Assembly: GCA_947462115.1 (NCBI GenBank) | Contig: CANHON010000126.1 | Location: 1-11,399, forward strand | Direction of reading: 5' to 3' | Length of the DNA: 11,399 bases | Origin: Deltaproteobacteria bacterium | Lineage (GTDB): Bacteria > Myxococcota_A > UBA796 > UBA2385 | Shown: in pieces, positions 6,699 through 11,399 of the stretch | Numbering within the stretch: position 1 is the first letter of the stretch | Layout of the letters: each line of letters starts with the position of its first letter | Translations under genes and position numbers: made by a program | Notes under the pieces: model-generated | What the model was told of the DNA's origin: nothing | What the model saw: the letters and a program-made list of their open reading frames with translations, nothing else | Databases searched by the model: none

Positions 6699-8452
6699 AG
6701 CGGCGGCTCGGAGCGGCGCTCCTCACGGCGGGCTGCGCGGCGCCGCCCGAGCCCCCGGCCGCCCGCTGGACCCCCGAGGGCCTGGAGCTGCAGAGCGCCG
6801 CGCCCATCGCCGCGGTCGCGCTGACCGACCCGGCGGGCCGCCCCCACAGCCGCCGGCGGCTGCCCGCGCCCCTGCGCGCGCTGACCCTGCCGCTGCCGGC
6901 CGCGCCCGCCGGGGCCTGGTCCGCCGCGGTGCAGACCACCCACGGTGAACACCGTATGGTCTTCACCGTACCCGTCGATCCCCCGGCCCTGAGCTTGAGC
7001 CTGCAGGCGCCAGCGGGTCAGCCGGCCCGCGAGGTCAGCGACCAGAGCACGCTTCAGGTGGCCCTGCTCGACGGCGCCCCGGTGCCGGTCGCCCTGCAGC
7101 TCCGCCCCCACCGCGACGGCCCGCTGGAGCTGCGGCGGGACGGCGCCCCGCTGCTCTCCACCCTGGGCCGGGCGGGCGAGCCCCAGCGCGTCGAGTGGCT
7201 GCTGCAGGACGACGACCAGATCGACGTGCAGAGCGGCGATCAGGCGCTGCGCTTCTGGGTGAAGGCGGCGCCCTTGCCCCTCGCCGAGGCCCAGGCCTCG
7301 CTGCGGGTGGTGTCCCAGCGCTTCCCGGCGCGGGCCGACGGCCGGGCCGACCCCGGTCGTGAGCCCGACCGGCTGCGCTTGCCCTCGGCCTGGTGGGGCG
7401 CGGCGCTGCGGGCGCTCGGCCAAGGCCCGCGGGCCCACGACCCCTGGCACCCCAGCAGCTACTGGTCGGTCACCGTCGAGAACACTGGCCAGCACGATAT
7501 GAACGTCTTGGTCACCGGCCGGGTGCTCGGGGCGGACGGCGCGCCTTCGCCCCTGTTCGCGCCGCGCCTGCGGGGCGGCGAGGCCGAGGGCGGGGCGGTC
7601 AGCGCCTTGGTCAAGGTGCCCGCCGGCGGCCAAGCGCCGGTCACCCTGCCGGTCTTCGTCCACGAGGGCCGGGTGCAGGAGGCCGGCCTCGAGGCCGCGG
7701 TTTTCACGCGGGAGCTCGAGCTGCGGCCGCTCGGGAGCCCCAGCGCCCTGCTCATCGACCGGCAGCCCATCGCACTGCGGCGGGGCTCGGTGGGCGGCAG
7801 CCTCGGCCTGCTCGCGGCCATCGTCGCCGGCCTGCTCGGGGCCGTCCACGGCCTGCGCTCCTTGCCCACCTGGCTGAGGATGCCCACCAGCACGCTGATG
7901 ACCATCTCGCTCTTCGCCGCGCTCAGCTTCTTGGTCAGCGCCGGGGCCCGCCTGCTCGCGGCGGCGCTGGCCAGCCTGCTCGGCCCGATGTCGGTGCTCA
8001 TCTCCGGCCTCATCGACGACGTGCTGCGGGTCAGCCTGCTCGCCACCCTGCTCATGCTGCACCCGCGGCGGGGCGTGGCGGCCCTCCACAGCCTCGTGGG
8101 CTGGCTGCTCGGCGGGGTGGCGCTGGGCGACTTTGCCCCCACCGACGTGCTGTTCGTCGGGGGCCGCATCTTCTGGATGGAGCTCGGCCTCGCGCTCAGC
8201 GGCCTCAGCGGCGGCGAGGCCTGGACCCGGCAAGGTCGGCTGGCTCGGTGGCTGCGCCTCAGCCTCGGCCTCGGGGCGGCCCAGCTCGCCGGGAGCGCCA
8301 CCGGGGTGGCGCTCCACATGACCCTCTACCGCTTGTTCATGGCCGACTGGTACATCGCCCTGGTGCTCATCGGGCCCGGCTTCCTCTACGTGAGCCTCGC
8401 TGCGGCCCTGTCGCTGCGCTTCAGCGAAGGCCTGCGCGAGCTCCAGCGATGA
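6683..8452 (+). CDS. probable lipoprotein with C-terminal ECF S-component-like membrane domain
   Basis: This 589-residue protein starts at GTG 6683, inside the end of the propeller gene; no ATG is near. The N-terminus KRRLGAALLTAGC has a short hydrophobic core and a plausible lipobox at C18. Residues about 25-365 are beta-rich and without helices, like stacked Ig-type domains; SYWSVTVENTG (259-269) resembles a CARDB-type strand. Helices follow at about 368-392, 405-433, 434-458, 464-482, 488-507, 523-546 and 554-578. The first would bring the chain into the cytoplasm (RSLPTWLR), leaving six helices with both ends inside, as in ECF S components. AxxxAxxxA at A422/A426/A430 resembles the S-T contact motif. 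The stop overlaps the start of the EcfA-EcfA'-EcfT gene (ATGA), so its role as the substrate-binding subunit is inferred from context and topology. Sequence identity to any named S family is not established, and the substrate is unknown. Confidence 0.75.
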   Translation: MGDPLKRRLGAALLTAGCAAPPEPPAARWTPEGLELQSAAPIAAVALTDPAGRPHSRRRLPAPLRALTLPLPAAPAGAWSAAVQTTHGEHRMVFTVPVDPPALSLSLQAPAGQPAREVSDQSTLQVALLDGAPVPVALQLRPHRDGPLELRRDGAPLLSTLGRAGEPQRVEWLLQDDDQIDVQSGDQALRFWVKAAPLPLAEAQASLRVVSQRFPARADGRADPGREPDRLRLPSAWWGAALRALGQGPRAHDPWHPSSYWSVTVENTGQHDMNVLVTGRVLGADGAPSPLFAPRLRGGEAEGGAVSALVKVPAGGQAPVTLPVFVHEGRVQEAGLEAAVFTRELELRPLGSPSALLIDRQPIALRRGSVGGSLGLLAAIVAGLLGAVHGLRSLPTWLRMPTSTLMTISLFAALSFLVSAGARLLAAALASLLGPMSVLISGLIDDVLRVSLLATLLMLHPRRGVAALHSLVGWLLGGVALGDFAPTDVLFVGGRIFWMELGLALSGLSGGEAWTRQGRLARWLRLSLGLGAAQLAGSATGVALHMTLYRLFMADWYIALVLIGPGFLYVSLAAALSLRFSEGLRELQR

Positions 8453-10977
8453 GCACCGCCCTCCGCATGCGCGGGGCGGGCTACCGCTACCCCACCAGCG
8501 CCGCGCCCGTCATCGCAGACCTCGACCTGCACGTCAATCCCGGCGAGATCGTGTTGCTGTGCGGCCCCACCGGCTGCGGAAAAAGCACCGCCCTGCGCCG
8601 GGCGGCCGGCCTGCTGTCCGCGCAGGGGTCCGGGGCCCCGAGCGGCGAGGTCTGGCTGTTCGGCGCGCCCCTCGAGGGCCTGAGCCCGGCGGCCCGGGCG
8701 GCGGCGCTCGGCTTTGTGGCCCAAGAGCCGCACGATCAGCTGATCTGCGCCCAGCTCGACGACGAGCTGTGTTTTGTGCAGGCCTCGCTCGGCCGGACGC
8801 CCGAGGCCCAGCGCCAGAGCGTGCGGCCCCTGCTCGCCGAGGCGGGCCTGCCCGATGAGCCGGACCGCCCCGTCTCGGCCCTCTCCGGCGGCCAAGCCCA
8901 GCGCCTCGTGACCGCGGCGGCCGGGGCCGGGGGCGCGCGCCTGCTGCTGCTCGACGAGCCGCTGTCCCAGCTCGATCCCGCGGGGGCCCGGGCGCTGATG
9001 GCCCAGCTCCGGCGGCGCGCGGACGAGGGCGTGGCCGTGCTGCTGGTCGAGCACCGCCTGGAGCTCTGCCTGCCCGAGGTCGACCGGGTGCTCACCCTCG
9101 TGGACGGCCGGATCGCCCGGGAGGACGCTTCCTGGCCGCCCGGCAGCCCCGCGCTCGCCGCCTGGCGGGCCCTCGGCCTGAGCCTGCCCGCCGAGCTCGA
9201 CCTCGCCGACCGCCTGGGCCTGCCGACGCTCGAGGCCCTCGACGCGCACCTCCTCGCCTGCCCACCGCCCGCCGCGCCCGACCGCGGCCCCCGCGCCGGC
9301 CCGCCCCTGCTGGACCTCGGCCCCCTCGCGCACCGGCACCCCGGCGGCGGCGGCGTGCGGCTCCCCGGCCTGCAGGTCTGGCCCGGCGAGCGCATCGCCG
9401 TGATCGGCGGGAACGGGGCAGGCAAAAGCACCTTGCTCGGGCTGCTCTCGGGGCGAATCGGCGGCGGCCTCCGGGGCGGGCCGCGGGTGGTCGAGGTGCC
9501 CCAGGACCCCGACCTCTGCCTTTTCCACCGCCGCGTGCGCGACGAGCTGGCCTTTGGGGCGGCCAACCGCGGGGTCGATGTGGAGCCCTGCCTCCAAGCC
9601 GCCGCCGCCGCCCTCTGCGTCGAGGGCCTGCTCGACCGCGCGCCCCAGGCCCTGTCGCGGGGCCAGCGCCTGCGCGTGGCGGTGGCCGCGGCCTGGACCG
9701 CCGGCCCGGACCTGCTGCTGCTCGACGAGCCCACCAGCGGCCAAGACGACGGCCAGGTCGATCAGATGATGGCCGCGCTGTCGGCCCCCGGCGCGCCCGC
9801 CCTGCTGTTCGCCACCCACGACCTGTCGGCCGCCCTGCGCTACGCCACCCGCGCCCTGCTGATCCACGGCGGCGAGCTCCTCGCAGATGGCCCGCCAGAC
9901 GCTGTTCTCGCCGCGATCCCCGCCGGCGCCCCGCTGCTGCTGCCGCCCCTGCAGGCCCGCTGCCTGCGCCTCGGCCGCGCGCCCGCGCCCCTGACGGCCT
10001 ACCTCCGCCCCGTCCCGGCCGGCCCAAACACTACGGACAACATCGTACCCATCGTTGATCCCGCCGTCCTGCCCGTCGTCCCGCCGGCCGTCCTGCCCCT
10101 CGTCCCGCGGGTCCCGCCCGTGCCTTCCACCGCGCAGGTCCAGGCCCCCGCGCAAAATGCCCGGCAAAGCCCGGTCGATCCGCGCGCCGGCCTCGCCTGG
10201 GTCGGCGCCGCGGGCCTGCTCGCCCTGTGTCTAGAGCGCCCCGCCGGCCTGCTGCTGCTGTGCTTGGCGGCGGGTGCGCCGCTGTTTTGGGGACAGGGCG
10301 GTCGCCAGCGGCTCGGGCGTGCCCTGGTCTTGGGCGCCCTGCTGGTCTGGAGCACCGCGCTGTCCCAGGGCCTGTTCTACGCCGACGAGCCCCGCAGCGC
10401 CCTCCTCACCCTGCCCGGCCTCGACCTCCCCATCTACCGGGAGGGCTTGCGTTGGGGCGCCGCCCAAGCCCTGCGCTTCTACGCGATGGCGCTGGCCGGG
10501 GTCAGCCTCAGCCTGCACGTCCCAGCCGCCCGCCTTCAGCGCGGCCTCGTCGCGCTCGGCCTGCCCGCGGCCCTGGCGCTCATGGTGGCGGCCGCCCTGC
10601 GCGCCCTGCCCACCTTGACCGAAGAGCTCCGGGTGGTCCGCGCTGCCCGACGCAGCCGAGCGGGTCCCCGGCGCCGCGGCCCCTTGCGTTGGATGACCGA
10701 GGAGCTGTCCAACCTATCGCCGGTCGTGGCGCGGGCCTGGCGTCGGGCCTGGACCTTGGCCGAGAGCCTCGACGCCCGCGGCTTCTCCCCCGACGCGCCC
10801 CGCACCGAGCGCGAGCCCCTCCAGATGGGCCTCCGAGACGCCATTCTCACCGTGCTCGCCCTGAGCTTCGCCCTGAGCGCCGGCGCCGCCCGCGGCCTGT
10901 TCTTGCTCTACACGAGCGAGCTCTACCTGCACCCCGCGACCCTCCCGCTGCTCGGCTTCGTTCGCCGGCACCTGTAG
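8449..10977 (+). CDS. ECF importer energising subunit: EcfA-EcfA'-EcfT triple fusion
   Basis: This 842-residue protein carries the three energising parts of an ECF importer in one chain. NBD1 (about 1-225) has Walker A GPTGCGKST (39-47), Q-loop Q92 in QEPHDQLI, LSGGQ (145-149), Walker B LLLLDEP (165-171) and switch H202. NBD2 (about 286-495) has GGNGAGKST (320-328), Q352 in PQDPD, a variant signature LSRGQ (402-406), LLLLDEPTSGQD (422-433) and H457. A Pro/Val-rich linker spans about 520-580. The EcfT part (581-842) has about six membrane segments. Two cytoplasmic coupling motifs, AARRSRAG (732-739) and SLDARGF (773-779), match the Ala-Arg-Gly elements by which EcfT grips the ATPases. ATP hydrolysis on the inner face would drive uptake through the S component. 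The ATG overlaps the previous stop (ATGA), implying strict cotranslation. Separate A, A' and T proteins are the usual arrangement; A-A' fusions such as YkoD are known. Confidence 0.93.
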   Translation: MSTALRMRGAGYRYPTSAAPVIADLDLHVNPGEIVLLCGPTGCGKSTALRRAAGLLSAQGSGAPSGEVWLFGAPLEGLSPAARAAALGFVAQEPHDQLICAQLDDELCFVQASLGRTPEAQRQSVRPLLAEAGLPDEPDRPVSALSGGQAQRLVTAAAGAGGARLLLLDEPLSQLDPAGARALMAQLRRRADEGVAVLLVEHRLELCLPEVDRVLTLVDGRIAREDASWPPGSPALAAWRALGLSLPAELDLADRLGLPTLEALDAHLLACPPPAAPDRGPRAGPPLLDLGPLAHRHPGGGGVRLPGLQVWPGERIAVIGGNGAGKSTLLGLLSGRIGGGLRGGPRVVEVPQDPDLCLFHRRVRDELAFGAANRGVDVEPCLQAAAAALCVEGLLDRAPQALSRGQRLRVAVAAAWTAGPDLLLLDEPTSGQDDGQVDQMMAALSAPGAPALLFATHDLSAALRYATRALLIHGGELLADGPPDAVLAAIPAGAPLLLPPLQARCLRLGRAPAPLTAYLRPVPAGPNTTDNIVPIVDPAVLPVVPPAVLPLVPRVPPVPSTAQVQAPAQNARQSPVDPRAGLAWVGAAGLLALCLERPAGLLLLCLAAGAPLFWGQGGRQRLGRALVLGALLVWSTALSQGLFYADEPRSALLTLPGLDLPIYREGLRWGAAQALRFYAMALAGVSLSLHVPAARLQRGLVALGLPAALALMVAAALRALPTLTEELRVVRAARRSRAGPRRRGPLRWMTEELSNLSPVVARAWRRAWTLAESLDARGFSPDAPRTEREPLQMGLRDAILTVLALSFALSAGAARGLFLLYTSELYLHPATLPLLGFVRRHL
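10060..10107 (+). repeat. 24-bp tandem repeat in the NBD2-EcfT linker
   Basis: Two adjacent 24-bp units (10060-10083 and 10084-10107) match at 22 of 24 positions. They encode PAVLPVVP and PAVLPLVP (residues 538-553) within the Pro/Val-rich linker between the second ATPase and the EcfT domain. In-frame duplication probably lengthened the linker. Confidence 0.8.
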
Positions 10978-11141
10978 GTCGCCCCACCGGAGCGTCTGGG
11001 CGCCCCGCCCAAGGGCGGCGGCGGTCCTCTGGGCTCGGCCTCCCGGCCTCGGCCGCTGCGCGGCGCGCTGCGCGCCCCGACGGCCCGCCTGGCGCGTCCT
11101 GCCGGTCCAGCCGCCGCCGCGCCGAGCGGGCGTCGCCCTCT
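10978..11141. terminator. hairpin-rich gap between convergent genes
   Basis: This 164-bp gap lies between the 3' ends of the transporter gene and the minus-strand hydrolase. It holds CCGCC-CAAG-GGCGG-type pairing at 11005-11018 and GGCGCGC-T-GCGCGCC at 11062-11076, plus repeated CGGCC/GGCCG words. Position and symmetry suit a bidirectional terminator. There is no T run on either side, so an intrinsic terminator is not demonstrated. I see no gene here. Confidence 0.3.
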
Positions 11142-11399
11142 CTACCCAGCGCTCAGCTTGGCGTGGGCGCCGATGGCCTCGATGAGGGTGGGCCAGATGC
11201 CCGGCGGCAGGCCGTGGCCCCAGCCCGGCACCACCTTGAGCTTGGCGCCTGGCACCGCGGCGGCGGTGGCGCGCCCGCCCGAGGGCGGCACGAGGGGGTC
11301 GGCCCCGCCGTGCAGCACCAAGGTGGGGGCCCGCAGCCCGCGCAGGGCCTCGGTGCGGTCGCCGCTCGCCAGGATCGCCGCGAAGTGCCGCGCGAAGCC
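11142..11399 (-). CDS. alpha/beta-fold hydrolase, C-terminal fragment (runs off window)
   Basis: The last 85 residues of a minus-strand gene are present, ending in TAG at 11142-11144; the start lies beyond the window. The sequence RAPTLVLHGGADPLVPPSGG (23-42 of the fragment) is the strand and loop that carry the catalytic acid of alpha/beta hydrolases, here D34. VVPGWGHGLPPGIW (56-69) carries the catalytic histidine, H62. The nucleophile elbow GxSxG would be in the missing part. The ASGDR...TLVLHG...DPLVP...GHGLP pattern resembles the RdmC-like esterase group (aclacinomycin methylesterase type), a group that includes many uncharacterised hydrolases, so the substrate is unknown. The gene converges on the transporter operon and is unlikely to share its regulation. 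Confidence 0.85.
   Translation of the reverse strand, partial: GFARHFAAILASGDRTEALRGLRAPTLVLHGGADPLVPPSGGRATAAAVPGAKLKVVPGWGHGLPPGIWPTLIEAIGAHAKLSAG

Noticed and set aside
7393..8448. Upstream extension of the EcfA-EcfA'-EcfT frame
   Set aside because: The frame is open for 352 codons before ATG 8449 but encodes Arg/Pro/Ala-rich low complexity overlapping the S-like gene. NBD1 begins normally right after 8449.
6674..10167. Long minus-strand frames (about 547 and 593 codons) opposite the transporter genes
   Set aside because: They are His/Gln/Gly/Arg-rich without motifs and lie opposite unmistakable ABC ATPase motifs, so they are codon-position artefacts of high GC.

Overview
The window is very GC-rich, coding-dense bacterial DNA with no RNA gene, insertion sequence or CRISPR array that I can see. 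Its style points to a Gram-negative, myxobacterium-like organism (Myxococcota or a neighbouring deltaproteobacterial lineage). The signs are predicted lipoproteins, an acidic Asp-Ala/Asp-Thr tether, MopE-type CDD...DNDCDG motifs, FG-GAP propellers and a large TPR protein with ClpX-type zinc fingers. This assignment is an inference from protein style, not from a marker gene.

Layout. On the left (110-2134, minus) lies a 674-residue TPR protein ending in two tandem ClpX-type C4 zinc fingers. It is divergent from a small plus-strand helix-turn-helix-like regulator (2277-2543) across a 142-bp gap holding a perfect inverted repeat, GTGTAA-CGT-TTACAC, a candidate operator. A half-site copy, GTGTAA, precedes the next gene, a 773-residue secreted lipoprotein (2665-4986) built from an Asp-rich tether, two MopE motifs, a lamin-tail-like domain and a seven-blade FG-GAP propeller. 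A WD40/YVTN-like propeller lipoprotein follows (5064-6698).

The most interesting part is 6683-10977. Two genes, joined by an ATGA stop/start overlap, appear to encode an entire energy-coupling-factor (ECF) vitamin/metal-type importer in two polypeptides. The second gene (8449-10977) is an EcfA-EcfA'-EcfT triple fusion: two complete ATP-binding cassettes and a transmembrane coupling protein in one 842-residue chain. The first (6683-8452) has a probable lipoprotein signal, about 350 residues of beta-rich extracytoplasmic sequence, a linking helix, and a six-helix membrane domain with the topology expected of an ECF substrate-binding S component. An S component carrying a large surface domain is unusual, because ECF importers are defined by not needing a soluble binding protein. 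The WD40-like lipoprotein overlaps this gene by 16 nt and is probably cotranscribed, suggesting a surface or periplasmic assembly feeding the importer. The substrate cannot be read from the sequence.

On the right, 164 bp of hairpin-rich GC sequence separates the transporter from a convergent, truncated alpha/beta hydrolase (minus strand, running off the window end at 11399). No gene-free stretch exceeds 300 bp.
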